The translations under genes and the position numbers were made by a program. From the NCBI GenBank assembly GCA_039707655.1, contig CM077664.1, positions 121,122,485 to 121,186,484 of the forward strand: 64,000 bases of DNA, in the 5' to 3' direction. This document shows, piece by piece, positions 46,161-58,278 of this stretch. The notes under the pieces were generated by a model. The model ran no database searches. It was given only the letters and a program-made list of their open reading frames with translations, and was not told where the DNA came from. This DNA is from Elymus sibiricus. Its lineage: Eukaryota; Streptophyta; Magnoliopsida; Poales; Poaceae. Position 1 is the first letter of the stretch. The number at the start of each line of letters is the position of its first letter.

Positions 46161-47447
46161 CTAAAAGAAATTCTCGTCCCGAGAATTCAGGAGGTAGAAG
46201 GAAAAAAGATCGGGGTATTCCTCACGAAGACGATCCTCGCGTTCCCAAGTGGCTTCATCTTCGGAATGATTCGACCACTGAACTTTAAGGAACTTGATTG
46301 CCTTCTGACGGGTTCGACGTTCAGCTTGATCAAGAATACGTATCGGATGCTCCTTATAAGACAGGTCATCCTGCAATTCTAGCACTTCATGATCCACTGC
46401 TCGGATCGGATCCTTGAAGCAGCGACGGAGTTGCGACACGTGGAAGACATCATGAACCTGAGGAAGGTTCGATGGCAATTCCAATTGATATGCCACTTCT
46501 CCACGTCTTGCGAGAATGCGGAAGGGGCCAATGTATCGAGGAGCTAGCTTGCCCTTGATTCCGAAACGGTGAGTGCCCTTCATCAGGGTGACACAAAGAT
46601 AAGCCTGTTCGCCAGGTTGATAGACCATTACCTTGTGTTTACGGTCATAATTGCTCTTCTGGCGGGACTGAGCAGTCTTCAGATGTTCACGAACGATACG
46701 GACTTGTTCTTCAGCGTGTTGGATAATGTCTGGACCGAAGAGTGGCCGTTCCCCAGTTTCTGACCAATTCAGAGGAGTTCGGCACTTACGTCCATAAAGA
46801 ACTTCAAATGGTGCCATCTTCAGACTAGCTTGATAGCTATTGTTGTAAGAGAATTCAGCATACGGAAGAGATTCCTCCCATTTTTTGCCAAAGGAGATGA
46901 CACATGCGTGAAGCATATCTTCAAGCACTTGGTTGACTCGTTCAACTTGACCCTGGGACTGGGGGTGAAAAGCGTTGCTAAAGGACAGATGAGTTCCCAT
47001 AGCTTCTTGGAAACTTTCCCAGAACCTTGAGGTAAAGAGGCTGCCACGGTCTGAACTGATCTCCAATGGAACACTGTGGAGTGACACAATTCTGGAAACA
47101 TACAAGTCTGCTAACTGACTAGCAGTGATTGTCTCCTTGACTGGCAGAAAATGAGCAACCTTTGAAAATCGGTCAATGACGACAAGAATAGCATCATGAC
47201 CCTTCTGTGATCTGGGAAATCCAGTGATGAAATCCATTTCAACTTTGTCCCATTTCCATTCGGGAATAGCAAGTGGTTGCAGAGTTCCAGCAAGTCTTTG
47301 ATGTTCGGCTTTGATGCGACGGCAAACGTCACACTCAGCAACATAACAAGCAATGTCTCGCTTCATATCAGGCCACCAATACCGTTGACGAATGTCTTGG
47401 TACATCTTAGTACTACCCGGATGAATAGACAAAGGTGTGTCATGTGC
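46161..47447 (-). CDS. Integrase and chromodomain of the Tekay-like element
   Basis: The frame follows directly after a stop codon (47448-47450) that separates it from RT. The zinc-binding part reads HDTPLSIHPG upstream and CDVC. The DDE core is D67, D128 and E164 counted from Met 47432, with the standard 35-residue spacing between the last two. The tail LPQVHDVFHVSQLRRC is the usual linker, and the last 65 residues (PIRILDQAERRTRQKAIKFL to TWEREDRLREEYPDLF) are a chromodomain-like module. This enzyme would insert the DNA copy, with the tail targeting chromatin. The frame is intact but cut off from pol by the stop. Confidence 0.9.
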   Translation of the reverse strand, partial: AHDTPLSIHPGSTKMYQDIRQRYWWPDMKRDIACYVAECDVCRRIKAEHQRLAGTLQPLAIPEWKWDKVEMDFITGFPRSQKGHDAILVVIDRFSKVAHFLPVKETITASQLADLYVSRIVSLHSVPLEISSDRGSLFTSRFWESFQEAMGTHLSFSNAFHPQSQGQVERVNQVLEDMLHACVISFGKKWEESLPYAEFSYNNSYQASLKMAPFEVLYGRKCRTPLNWSETGERPLFGPDIIQHAEEQVRIVREHLKTAQSRQKSNYDRKHKVMVYQPGEQAYLCVTLMKGTHRFGIKGKLAPRYIGPFRILARRGEVAYQLELPSNLPQVHDVFHVSQLRRCFKDPIRAVDHEVLELQDDLSYKEHPIRILDQAERRTRQKAIKFLKVQWSNHSEDEATWEREDRLREEYPDLFSFYLLNSRDENFF

Positions 47448-47450
47448 TTC

Positions 47451-49652
47451 TTAAATGACATCCGAGCGCGAGTCCAGATTTTGCTTTCTGGGGACCACTA
47501 GGCGGCCTCTGAAGAACAAGGCACCATCATCATCAACAGTGAAGAACGATGAATTTCCTTTGGAGAGATAGTTCTTAATCTTCTCGACTTCAGAGTCATA
47601 CTTCTGCCTTGTCTTGATGTTGCGTTCGAGATCTAGTTCAACAACCAAGGTATTTAGATAGCCTTGAGGAACTATCTCGATGTTCATCTTTCGAAGTTCT
47701 TCATACAGGAGTGGTTGCTGTAGCTGAACCTCAAGTTCACAACAGTAGGATTTACGGCTCAAGGCATCAGCCATTACATTAGCCTTGCCAGGGGTATAAG
47801 AAATACCCAAGTCATAGTCTATACTGGCCTCCATCCATCTTTGCTGACGAAGTTTCAGAGATGGCTGAGTGAACAAGTACTTCAAACTTTGATGATCCGT
47901 GTAGATCTCGCAACGATTACCAAGTAGGTAATGTCGCCATAACTTCAATGCATAAATAACTGCTGCAAGTTCAAGATCATGCGTTGGATAATTCTCTTCA
48001 TGAGGACGCAACTGTCGAGAGCCATAAGCAATCACCTTGCGCTCTTGCATTAGGACACAGCCTAATCCTTGACGGGATGCGTCACAATAAATCACGAAGT
48101 CCTTGCGAGAATCTGGAGGACCAAGCACTGGGGCAGATGTCAACTTGTCTTTGAGTGTCTGAAAACTTTCCTGGCATTTGTCTGTCCACTCAAACTTAAT
48201 GCCTTTGTAAAGCAGATCAGTCAGAGGCTTGGCAATCTTAGAGAAGTTCTCAACAAAACGGCGGCAATAGCTGGCGAGTCCGAGAAAACTTCTGACTTGC
48301 TTGACATTCTTCGGGGGAGTCCATTCAAGAATATCCTGAACTCGCTCTGGATTAACAGCAATGCCATCTTTGGAAATCACGTGGCTGAGATATATCACTT
48401 CAGATAACCGGAACTCGCACTTGGAATACTTGGCATACAGTTGATGTTCACGCAGCTTCTCCAGTACAAGACGAAGATGTTCAGCATGTTCTTCTTCATT
48501 CTTCGAATATACAAGGATATCATCCAGATAAACCACGATGAATTTGTCGAGATAATCCATGAAAATGTAGTTCATTAACCGAGAGAAGGTTGCTGGAGCG
48601 TTGGTTAAGCCAAAGGACATGACAGTGTACTCGTAAGAACCATAGCGAGTAACGAAGGCTGTCTTCGGAATGTCCTCTTCACGAACTCGGATCTGGTGGT
48701 ATACCAATCTCAAATCAAGTTTGGAGAATACTGAGGAACTAGCAAGTTGATCATACAGATCGTTGATTCTGGGAAGCGGATATTTGTTCTGAATTGTTGC
48801 CTGGTTGATAGGTCGGTAATCTTGGACCAGACGATTTGTTCCATCCTTCTTCTTAACAAATAGAGAAGGTGCTCCCCAAGCAGAAGAACTGGGGCGAATA
48901 AAACCCTTACGAAGTGACTTGTCAATTTTCTCCTTAAGTTCAAGGAGTTCATGCGGCGGCATCTTGTATGGGCGCTTGGCAATAGGAGTAGTGCCCGGTT
49001 TCAGGTCGATAATGAATTCGATAGCCCTAGCAGGTGGTACACCTGGGAGTTCTTCTGGAAAGACATCTTGAAAATCCCGAATGACTGGAACATTCTCTAT
49101 TCCCTCAAGAGGTGAAGCATTCAATGCATTCAGAGCATATATCTGGCTCTCGGCATTGTGAGTTGTTCGGGCTGAGTATTGGATTGTATGGCCAGAAGGA
49201 TGTGTAAGCTGGACTTTCTTAGCAGCACAGTCGATGAAAGCATTATGTGCTTTCAGCCAATCCATACCAAGAATGACATCTATGGTAGAAACATTGAGGG
49301 CCATGAGTGAAGCGGTGAACACTAATCCTCCAATTGCAATGTGGTTGTTGTGGGCTATCATCGAGGTATCCCACCTGGATCCTGGAGAGCTAACCACCAG
49401 CGGAGGGTACATGTTTTCGAATGACAAGTCTTGCTTACGTGCAAACGCCTCAGATATGAAGGAATGTGACGCTCCTGAATCAAAAAGAACAGAAGCTGGT
49501 ACTGAGTTAACAGGGAGGGTTCCCATCACGACAGTTGGTTCCTTCTGAGCCTTATCAGCATCGACATGGTTGGCATGGCCAAGTACAACAGCAGACGGTC
49601 CGGTATTATAGTTTCTGGGGCGATAGCTTCGACGGCTCTTCTTACGACCCAC
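47451..49652 (-). CDS. Protease, reverse transcriptase and RNase H of the Tekay-like element
   Basis: 733 residues form one open frame. The aspartic protease motif [11 protein letters not shown] has catalytic Asp58. RT begins around 200, with D313 in [12 protein letters not shown] and YLDD at 375-378. RNase H has [11 protein letters not shown] (D524) and later [16 protein letters not shown] and [11 protein letters not shown]. The sequence ends at a stop, where integrase would be expected to continue (ATTTAAGAA in place of a sense codon). A zinc knuckle CHKCKQPGHLALNC lies just upstream (about 49690-49731) in frame but beyond another stop. Confidence 0.93.
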   Translation of the reverse strand: MGRKKSRRSYRPRNYNTGPSAVVLGHANHVDADKAQKEPTVVMGTLPVNSVPASVLFDSGASHSFISEAFARKQDLSFENMYPPLVVSSPGSRWDTSMIAHNNHIAIGGLVFTASLMALNVSTIDVILGMDWLKAHNAFIDCAAKKVQLTHPSGHTIQYSARTTHNAESQIYALNALNASPLEGIENVPVIRDFQDVFPEELPGVPPARAIEFIIDLKPGTTPIAKRPYKMPPHELLELKEKIDKSLRKGFIRPSSSAWGAPSLFVKKKDGTNRLVQDYRPINQATIQNKYPLPRINDLYDQLASSSVFSKLDLRLVYHQIRVREEDIPKTAFVTRYGSYEYTVMSFGLTNAPATFSRLMNYIFMDYLDKFIVVYLDDILVYSKNEEEHAEHLRLVLEKLREHQLYAKYSKCEFRLSEVIYLSHVISKDGIAVNPERVQDILEWTPPKNVKQVRSFLGLASYCRRFVENFSKIAKPLTDLLYKGIKFEWTDKCQESFQTLKDKLTSAPVLGPPDSRKDFVIYCDASRQGLGCVLMQERKVIAYGSRQLRPHEENYPTHDLELAAVIYALKLWRHYLLGNRCEIYTDHQSLKYLFTQPSLKLRQQRWMEASIDYDLGISYTPGKANVMADALSRKSYCCELEVQLQQPLLYEELRKMNIEIVPQGYLNTLVVELDLERNIKTRQKYDSEVEKIKNYLSKGNSSFFTVDDDGALFFRGRLVVPRKQNLDSRSDVI

Positions 49653-49895
49653 AGTTGAACGCGATGCATTTTGAGATTGGTCCTAGCGACAGTTAAGAGC
49701 AAGGTGTCCTGGCTGCTTACACTTGTGGCATAAGCCATCATTGGGTAAAGGAACCATAACAGTTGGTTTGTCATCTTGAATTCTGAGCTGTCTCGGCTAC
49801 GGAGGCAGACGAGGTGCGACATAGGACGGCCTTGGTGTTGGAGCAGGTCGGTGATAAACATTGTGCGGGATCCAGACTTGACGTTTCTGAGCAGG

Positions 49896-50609
49896 CTAAC
49901 CCGAGGATGGGCCAACATCTCGAGTACGCTTGAGCGACTCCTGATACTCAGTCAGACCAGTTTCAGCTCGGAAAGCTTGGCTAACAAGCGTTGCAAAGTC
50001 TGCACAATCATGGACGACAAGTGCAAGCTTTATATCAGGACGCAGTCCTTCACGGAATTTCTCCTGCTTGCGAGCGTCAGTGCAGACGTCATCTTCAGCA
50101 TAGCGGGATAAATCGAGAAATTTCCTCTGATATTCATCCACAGTCATTTTGCCATGTGTGAGTTTGCGGAATTCCTTCTTCTTCTGGTCCATCAGACCTT
50201 GAGGAATGTGTCGTGCACGGAAGGCTGACTGAAATTCTATCCATGTGGTGGCTGTCCCAGCAGGCAGCATACGCCTGTGGCTTTCCCACCATTTAGGAGC
50301 TGAACCCCTCAGGTGATACGTCGCATAGGTGACGTAACTGGTAGGGGCAACATTAGCCGACTCCATCTGAAAAGCGATGTCACGGAGCCAATCATCAGCA
50401 TCCATTGGATCAGTCGAGTTGCGGAAGGTGGACGGGTTGAGGCGCACGAAATCTTGCAGTGAGATCGGGACAGGCTCCTGACGAGCATCGTTGCGTTCCA
50501 ATCGATTTACCAGACTCTCATTGAGCTGTCGGTTCAGTTCAAACTGCTGCATCATTGCGGCAATATAGGGTGGAGGTGGAGGATCGTCAGCCATCCTGCT
50601 ACAACAACA
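49896..50609 (-). pseudogene. gag of the Tekay-like element (stop-truncated)
   Basis: From the likely start at 50609 (MADDPPPPPYIAAMMQQFEL) it carries the gag fold segments FRNSTDPMDADDWLRDI, YHLRGSAPKWWESH and FRARHIPQGLMDQKKKEF. A TAG ends it at 49896-49898 after DVGPSSG, although the following sequence (Q)KRQVWIPHNVY up to the zinc knuckle is clearly the rest of the same gag. A further stop lies near 49800. So the capsid protein is split. Confidence 0.88.
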
Positions 50610-50655
50610 GGGGCCGTTTAGCAAGAACAACTGCATGTGTATGGAGTCATTCATA

Positions 50656-51666
50656 ATGTAACATGAGCAATGAATAAGAATTGCATTAGATATATATTAG
50701 TAGTCATTAAAGACATACAGATCCATGCACAGAGTTGGATGCAAACGGATAGCACGAGTTCAGAAGCACTCGCAACTAGACAAACTAGGCGGCACACAGG
50801 CACGCGGTGGAGAGATATGATAGAGCCAACGGTGTCCCGTCTTTCGGTGAGATGATAACTATCGATTTGGTGGAGACAACTTTGACGATCCGACTACAAA
50901 CGTGCAACGACGTTACGCCTTAGCAATCGCTAAACCAACTCCGAGAGGTTATTGACCATGCTGGAGCACGATCAACCTGACCACGAAGGTCTATTCCTGC
51001 AAGCAATCGAAGAACAAGCAAGAATATGATAAAGAAATCTGAATATTGCGAATATGAATGAAGTATTGATAAAGTGGGGTTTCAAAAGCGGTATTGGTCT
51101 GGTCGTTGGACACAAACGAAGTACAGGAAGTTGCAGCAATGGCTAACTTTTAACTAATTAAAACCCGAGGAAAACGCTAGGGGATCGATCTACTTATATA
51201 GGACTAAGGGGTGGCGGCCAAGGGGGTGGACGCACGTCCCAAGGCAGCCAAAAACCAACCCTAGGTCGTACAAGGCCCATGGGCCCAAGTGGAGGTGACG
51301 CAGCACCTTTTGACTTGTAGTCTGACTCGGATCCTGCTGCACCGCTGGACTGTTTCGATGATATCTCCGCGCTCCAGATGAATTTGAAGGTGAATCCAAT
51401 TGTGCTGGAAATTGCACGAGATAATCTTTCCAACAAAAAAAGATTCACCCTATTCGGAGTCCGGATGCAAAAGTTGTAAGCGTTTGAAGTCAGGTATGTT
51501 TGTGCAGTCCGAATTTGAGTCCAGAACGTGACGAATTTGGACTGTAACTTCTCTTGGGCCAAAAGTGACATGAGAGGACTTCTTGAACAGCAACAAATCA
51601 TTTCCTTTTCCTTTATCTCACAAATATATATGTATGCAATATATTTGGTCGTATCCAAGGTAGTCA
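50656..51666 (-). repeat. LTR-like segment of a second Gypsy family inside the Tekay-like element
   Basis: In element orientation it begins TGACTACCTTGG right after a polypurine tract (GGGGAGGATGATGAGGACA) and has a TATA box (TATATAAG, 51193-51200) and a leader ending before the Tekay gag ATG. It looks like the 3' LTR of the element that supplied the foreign gag. The exact inner end and a partner LTR were not found. Confidence 0.5.
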
Positions 51667-53287
51667 TGTCCTCATCATCCTCCCCTTCTTGAAAACAAAG
51701 CCGTCCTCGGCGTTGCTTAATCTGAAACGTGGCTAACAAAAGATACAAGGTGTACATGTTGTATATGTATATGTCAGCCATTTTTACTCCCCTCAATTGT
51801 TGTACATGTGACACAATTATACGAATCCAACCTTCATATGTCGTGAAATATAAAACCAAAATATTATCACAAGAACTAGAAGGCATGAAAGTATTGCAAC
51901 TCAGTTTGCACATATAAGTGAAGCTCTTATTCATATCAAAAGATTGACAATGCTCATCATTAAACCATCCCAACATTGGTAAATAAACTTCAATTGTTTC
52001 AGAATTACATGGTACAACATGCTTAAATAAGCAAACATGCAACAAGTCATTCGACACAGAACCATCACCAAGATTAGAGGTCGTATCAAAATGATTAAAC
52101 ATTGGCACAATTGTTTTCATTTGTTTAAAGCTAGCATGATCAGCACTCGCGATGCAAATCCTATGCACCCAAAATTTGTTATCTAGGCCATACTCTCCAA
52201 TCAAGTTAAACATAAAATCGAGATCGAAAACACTTTGCAAAGATTTCGAATATGTGATGTCATTTATTTTATTTGGCGCATGTGACAAAGGCATGGGTGA
52301 ATTCAACACGATGGAATACAAAGAAGTAGCATGAAAAATTCGAGCGAACACTTCATCATGTCTAACCAGATGTATATGATCCGAATCAGATTTAATTATC
52401 AAGTCACATGGTTCTTGCTCATCACATGGCGCAATTAAATCAACAAGGCATTCATCATTCTCATGTGAAGGAGAAAGATCGGTACCTTTGTCATTACCTC
52501 TTATGGTCAACTCAGATGATGTAGGTACTCTCGGTGGCGACGGGTCACATGGTGGAGGTGATGTAGTACTCATAACAACGGATGTTGTTGTCATAGTAGG
52601 CGCAGTGGTGGAAGGAACAACCGTCTCAACTCTTCGGATTTGCACATTGCGCTCCTTTGTATTGTGGGCAACACGTTTATTTATTTCCTGTTCAGCTTTG
52701 CAAGCAAATTGAAACAAACGATCCATAGGATAACACTTTTCATGAATTAGCATCTCCTGAATATCATGGTTTAATCCTCCCCAAAATCTATCCATAAAAT
52801 CTTCTTCACTTTCTTCTAAAGAGGAATGCAACAAGATAGTTTGTAAATTATCATAATATTTCGTTACGGTGTCACTACCTTGTTTTAAATGTTGTAGCTT
52901 TTTAATCATGTCACGAGTATAATAAGCGGGGACGAATGTATGTATCATGGCAAGTTTTAAATCAGCCCAAGTAGTAGGTATATAATCAGGGTGTAACCGA
53001 CAATATTCGCTCCACCAAACTGAAGCATAACCAGTGAATGAACCAACCGCGACATTAACTTTTTTACGTTCAGCAAAATTATGGGAAGCAAATATATCAT
53101 TTAGTTCGAATTCCCATTCAATATAAAAATCAGGTCTAAAACGGCCATTAAATGGTGGCAGAGAAACATTAACCTGATCATGTGCATTTGGATGTCTTTG
53201 CACCTCTCGTGACAGTTGGTGTATTTTCTTAGGTGGTGGCACGTCTCCCACGATCGATGAAGCCCAACTGACTCTAGAACCTGCCAT
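51194..53287 (-). CDS. Foreign gag ORF of a second, pol-less Gypsy family
   Basis: A 697-residue frame starting MAGSRVSWASSIVG. Residues 35-230 are a retrotrans_gag domain: NVSLPPFNGRFRPDFYIEWE, GYASVWWSEYCRLHPDY, KYYDNLQTILLHSSLEESEE and FQFACKAEQEINKRV. The next part is Ser/Thr/Pro-rich with no protease or RT motif. From about residue 540 (LCFQEGEDDEDM) the frame reads through a polypurine tract into LTR sequence, so the last 155 residues are not real protein. It stands upstream of, and differs from, the element's own gag at 49896-50609. It therefore comes from a nested or recombined second family. Confidence 0.8.
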   Translation of the reverse strand: MAGSRVSWASSIVGDVPPPKKIHQLSREVQRHPNAHDQVNVSLPPFNGRFRPDFYIEWEFELNDIFASHNFAERKKVNVAVGSFTGYASVWWSEYCRLHPDYIPTTWADLKLAMIHTFVPAYYTRDMIKKLQHLKQGSDTVTKYYDNLQTILLHSSLEESEEDFMDRFWGGLNHDIQEMLIHEKCYPMDRLFQFACKAEQEINKRVAHNTKERNVQIRRVETVVPSTTAPTMTTTSVVMSTTSPPPCDPSPPRVPTSSELTIRGNDKGTDLSPSHENDECLVDLIAPCDEQEPCDLIIKSDSDHIHLVRHDEVFARIFHATSLYSIVLNSPMPLSHAPNKINDITYSKSLQSVFDLDFMFNLIGEYGLDNKFWVHRICIASADHASFKQMKTIVPMFNHFDTTSNLGDGSVSNDLLHVCLFKHVVPCNSETIEVYLPMLGWFNDEHCQSFDMNKSFTYMCKLSCNTFMPSSSCDNILVLYFTTYEGWIRIIVSHVQQLRGVKMADIYIYNMYTLYLLLATFQIKQRRGRLCFQEGEDDEDMTTLDTTKYIAYIYICEIKEKEMICCCSRSPLMSLLAQEKLQSKFVTFWTQIRTAQTYLTSNAYNFCIRTPNRVNLFLLERLSRAISSTIGFTFKFIWSAEISSKQSSGAAGSESDYKSKGAASPPLGPMGLVRPRVGFWLPWDVRPPPWPPPLSPI

Positions 53288-54237
53288 ATTTAGTAGAAAA
53301 CAAGAAACAAAATCCGAGAATAATGTTCCGATGAACTACTAGGATGTGGTGGTAAAGCGCTCACAGTAAAGCAAATATCAATGTCTTACAAGTTCTTACC
53401 ATGCAGCAGGTAGTGACAGGCAACCAGCGGTGTCAAATAACTCCAAGATTGAATAAAGCGATTGCCAGGTGAACGTATGTATGCACGGTGTAGAAATATG
53501 TGGAGCTGGGTTGGCTTTATATATGTGGAAAAAATGCTACAACCACGTTAATTAATGCAAGCTGAAAATCCGTTCAAAGTGGTCGAGTGCTGGTCCTAGG
53601 CTAGACCGTGCTAGAGACGCGAGCCTAAGACACAAGTGAAATTCACGTGCGGTGGCAACAAGTACTCAAGTTGCAAGAAAAATTATGAGCGACGCAGCAA
53701 CCAGAAAGTACAAGCACTAGTATGTCTCTTCTCTTCCACCACTAGATAATCCCCTTTTTTTCCAGCCAACCGTGACTCTCTCTTATTCTATTCAAACTCT
53801 GCTCCAACTTTTTTTTTCCAAACCGAGTACAACAACCGTGTGGGAATTTCCTTCTTTTATTTTTTTTAAAAGCTACAGGAGCGAGGAATCTACAGGTGAC
53901 AACGCAGGGTGCCCTCGATAAAAGGATCCTGTGGTCCGTGAACACTATGAAGCAGAACCTGGCCCACAATTCAAAGAAGGGTTGATTCAAATCTCCGGGT
54001 GGATGTGATCACGAGAACCTAATGTTAGAGTTAGCAAAATCTTTAACCCGAAAGGAAGAGAGATCAGAATCCCAGAGTAAGGAAGAGGAATAAAAGATCC
54101 TAATCCCATCCATTGGCGATGTGGGCCCGTAAGCCACACAACCATGTTAGGAAAACAGTTTTTTCAAATACTAGACTCAACTTCGGCCAAGGAGTTGGAA
54201 AGGGGCTTCCTACAGGCAGTCGGCTCTGATACCAACT
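53288..54237 (-). other. Untranslated leader of the Tekay-like element and of the foreign gag
   Basis: 54221-53590 is the leader next to the PBS; 53590-53288 matches the style of the foreign gag's own leader (GGTAAGAACTTGTAAG, a possible splice donor, near 53386-53401). The junction of the two is not visible as LTR ends. Confidence 0.5.
54222..54234 (-). other. Initiator-Met tRNA primer binding site
   Basis: TGGTATCAGAGCC in element orientation, three bases inside the 5' LTR, is the classical plant tRNA-iMet PBS. Confidence 0.9.
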
Positions 54238-57200
54238 TGTGACGCCCCTGACCCGACCGTGCACTAATCATACACGCAAATGCATACGATCAAGCCCAGG
54301 GACTCACGGGAAGATATTACAACACAACTCTAGACACAAAATAAAATAATACAAGCTTTTCGAGTTACACAAGCATCAGCGGAAGCATTAGTATCTGAGC
54401 ACGAATATAACTAAACAATGTTGCCTTAAGAAGGCTGAGCAAAACAACGACATCTAGATCGAAAAGGCGCAGGCCTCTTGCCTGGGAGCCTCCTATCTAC
54501 TCCTGGTCGTCGGTCTCCATGTAGTAGTAGGCTCCACCGTGGTAGTAGTAGTCGTCGACGGGGTCAGCTGGCTCCGGGGCTCCGTCATCTGATCGCAGCA
54601 ATCGGGTAGAGGGGAAAAAGGTAGCAAAGCAACCGTGAGTACTCATCCAAAGTACTCGCAAGACTTACATCAGAACTATTCTATTTATGCATCGATGTCA
54701 AATGAAGGGGCTGTATCACTGGACTAGACTACAGAAATGCCAGAATAGAAGGGAAGACCTAGCCTATCGAAGACTAGCATCTTGCAGCGTCTTGCAGCAT
54801 TAGAAGAGTGCAGATTAGTAACATAACATATAGTAATAGTTAATTAGCAGCAATGCCCAGAGATCCTTCCTCGACTACCCCGCGAGGAAGCGATCCCGGA
54901 GCCAACATATTAATTAAAGTAACATGTATCCAGTTCAAGTTGTAGTAGATCGGGATACAACACTGAGCGTCCTGTTATCGTGGACACGGCTATTCGAATA
55001 GATAACTTCCCTGCAGGGGTGCACTACTGTTACCCAACACGCTCGATTACCTCTGGCCGGAAACACTTTTCCGGGTAGTGCCCGGCCTCGGATAACCAAC
55101 ACGACATAGTCCTACCTAGGCTCCGCAGAGAGGTCCCCGCCGGTCTACATCCTAAGTGCTCAGGGGTCTTGGGCCCATCGCCCTTTGCACTCCGGGTCGT
55201 TGTGCGCAGGGGGATTCCAGCGCCACCTCTGCCTGGATGGCGCGATCCGGCCCGGCCACAATGCTGAACTGGACGTCTGACAGAGCTTTCGGCTGATACA
55301 TACGGCGCCGAGGGCCCCATTAAACCATTATCCCGCGTGGTGGTAGTGCGTATAGGCCAGTGGCCAACTCAGATCAAATACCCAAATCCGTTAAGCGTGT
55401 TATTAGTAGCTCGCGGACACGAACAGGGCTCAAGGCTCACCTCCGACACCCTGTCGCACCGACTTGGTAACCCGCGGACCAACGACCAGGAACCAGGCCC
55501 ACCTCTCTCCTAGGTGGTCTCCACCTGCCCTGTCGTTCCGCCACGATAATCTCTCGCGGGTGCCCTCATGGCCAACCCCACTTTATAGAGGATTGAGGTG
55601 AAGGTCAAAGTACCCGTGTGTCCATAACATCGCGGAGAATTCGAGGAATCACCCTCGATGGATTCCCACTCGATGTAACCGTCAAGGTGAACTTAGAGGA
55701 ATCACCCTCGATAAGTTCACACTTGAGGGGCTGCATGACAGAGGCATCATCGGAGGTGGTGAAAGAGGAATCACCCTCGATAACCCACAACCGACTAGCT
55801 ATGCTACAGAGATATCATCAGGAGTGAGGTAGGAGGTATCACCCTCGGCACTCGATAGTAGCTTTGTAGAGTCGTACAACTAAAGGGGTGTGCGGTGCTG
55901 TGTTCGGTCTCTATACATCGATCACACCAATCGAGTCTCCGGTGGTATAGCATGGCAACAAGGACAAGGGTGTGGGCCATTGATGGATCATTAACTAGCC
56001 TATACTAAGCATTTAGGACAACTGGTAAAGTATCAACAACAGTTTACAAAATCAGGCTATGCATCACAATAGGAGCAATCAAATACAGTAGCAAAATCTG
56101 ATGCAAGCATGAGAGAGAAAGAATGGGCGATATAGGAATGATCAAGGGAGTTTGCTTGCCTGGAAGCTCTGCTGAAAAGGAAGAAGGGTCATCGGTGACG
56201 TAGTCGATCACAGGGGCATCGGTAGCAGTCGCAGGGTCTACCGAACAAGAAAGAGGAGGGAGAAACAAATAAATAACGGGCAAACAAAGGCACATAGATG
56301 CATCAGGTCAGTACGGTTTGATTATGTGCTCTAATGCTTCACTAATTATTTTAGACGGAGAGGGGAAATATCCGGGAATATTTTCTCAGCTCCAGGTGCT
56401 TATCGGTATATTGATCCGGAGGGGAAGGTTTCATGTTTGATAGGTTAGAGGGGTGTGGCAGGTATGTGGATGACATATTCGGATTCGTTATATTTTTCTG
56501 ATCATTTTTCATATATAAATTATTTCCATCCGAGTTACGCATTAATTTCTATGATTTTTCAAAGTTTTATATGATTTTCTGGAACTAATTCAAATTCAAA
56601 AATAAAGAATAAATTGCTACGTGCACACACAAAGTGTACACAGCAGAGCAGCACAAAGGCTGACAGTGGGCCCCATTGACTGCCCAGTCAGCAGTCAACG
56701 TTGATCCATTGACTGGTCAACGGGGCCCAGGGGGTCCCACACGTCAGTGACTGGGGGAGCCCAGTCAGCACGGTTGACTGGTCAACTGGGCCTAGTGGGA
56801 CCCGCATGTCAGTGACTCTGGGCCAGTTAACAGTTTTTATTAAAACTTAACCAATTTTAGGTAGTGGCCTGGGGGCCGCTGTCAGTGGGTTAGCTGGGGT
56901 TAATTAGCGCTAATGATGCGCCACGTCAGCGACGTCACCGGCGACGAGGCCGAGCGCCGGCGATGGCCGTCCGGCCGATTCCGGCGTCCATTCGCCGCGT
57001 GGTTTGGCCCAGCGTGTTCCTGGGAGCAAGCCGCATCCGTAGGTGGTGGTAGCAGGCGCGGAGACGGCCGGAGTCGAGCGCAGCGTCGTCAATGGCGGCG
57101 GCGGCGTTCGGTGGTTCGACGAAAACGGCGAGGCCGAGGCGAACCGAGGCATTTGACGAGCCATACGACGCCCTAGAGGCCCTACGAGCTCAACGGCGGC

Positions 57201-58278
57201 ACGAGCTCAGCGGCAGATACGTACGAGCCCGACGGCGGCCAGAGCATGTGAAGATGAAAAAGATCGCCGGAGCTCGGAATCGAGCTCGAATCTTAGGGGA
57301 AAAAGGTGCGGGCTCACATTGAGGGAGAGGACGAGCTCGGGGAGGTTCGGGGAGGGCGAGGCGGCGTAGATTGACGGCGCGAAGTTCGGTGGCCGTGGGA
57401 GGAAGAACCCGTAGGTGGAGTCGTGGTGGTGCAGCCCTCGACGAACGGGGACTCGGAGGAGAAGAGGTGGTCGACGGCGGTCCTCCCGGACACGCTCCGG
57501 AGACGTAGGGACGGCGGTGGCCGCGTGAATCACGGCGGTGCGGCCATGACCGCGCTTGGACGAGTGGGGATGGAGAGGACGAGCGAGGGAGAGAGAGGGA
57601 AGTGGTCGGGGCTCGTCCAGGGGGGAGGCGCACGAGGTCCTTATCCCCCCAGCGACGACAGGGCCGCTGTCGAGCGCGCGCGAGGGGGGGCCAGGGCGTG
57701 CGCGCGCTCCTGTGGCGACAGCGAGGAGAAGTGAGCAGGAGGAGGGAGAAGACCGCGGTGGGCTGGGCCACGGGCACTGTGGCGACTTGAAGCCCAGCCA
57801 AACTGTGCTCCCTACCTTTTCTCTTTTTCTTTTACCATTTTCTTTAATAACTTTCTGTTTGCATTTTCTCTTAGCAATAGATCACTTTTGTAAAATATGT
57901 GGCTGGTCTTAATAATTAGCATGCAACATATCGTACTACCACAAAAAGTTTGGGGGCAATATAATTTCATTTGGATTTTGTATTAACAGAAAAGTAATCA
58001 AATTATTTGTTTTGGGTGCTGTTTTAGCTGCTAGCTCTCAAATGAGCAAACAAGTGATGGGGTTTTATTGATTATCAATTGCATATGGAAAATTTGCTAA
58101 AACATGAACTATTTTTCAGACATGTTTGTGAAATTTTAAAATTCACTTCCAATTTGAATTTGATTTCTGAGATGGAATTTGAAATGAGATATAATCCATA
58201 GATGATCAAGCTTGCAAAAATAAAATGACTTGGCATTATCAGTGGGGATTGTTGTAGCATAATACAGGGGATGTTACA
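54238..58278 (-). repeat. 5' LTR of the Tekay-like element (4,041 bp)
   Basis: It is collinear with 42074-46149 with a low level of mismatch and a few indels (for example loss of about 40 bp after 54357). The fourfold GAGG(A/T)ATCACCCTC motif is kept at 55643, 55696, 55765 and 55833. The GTTGAC cluster near 56680-56790 is partly mutated. Confidence 0.92.

Larger units (their letters stand above)
42074..58278 (-). mobile_element. Tekay-like Gypsy chromovirus with 4-kb LTRs (16.2 kb)
   Basis: Both LTRs start TGTGACG and end TGTTACA on the plus strand, and the whole is flanked by a perfect 5-bp duplication TGTTG (42069-42073, 58279-58283). The primer binding site is of the initiator-Met type. 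Pol ends with a chromodomain-like tail, the mark of chromoviruses; the LTR length and tail fit the Tekay/Del group. Domain order in element orientation is leader, foreign gag ORF, own gag, protease, RT, RNase H, integrase, chromodomain. It inserted into the first codons of F-box copy A. A few stop codons make it non-autonomous. Confidence 0.95.

Noticed and set aside
51194..51666. C-terminal 155 residues of the foreign gag ORF as protein
   Set aside because: They are read from the polypurine tract and LTR; the gag protein probably ends before or is terminated by decay in intact relatives.
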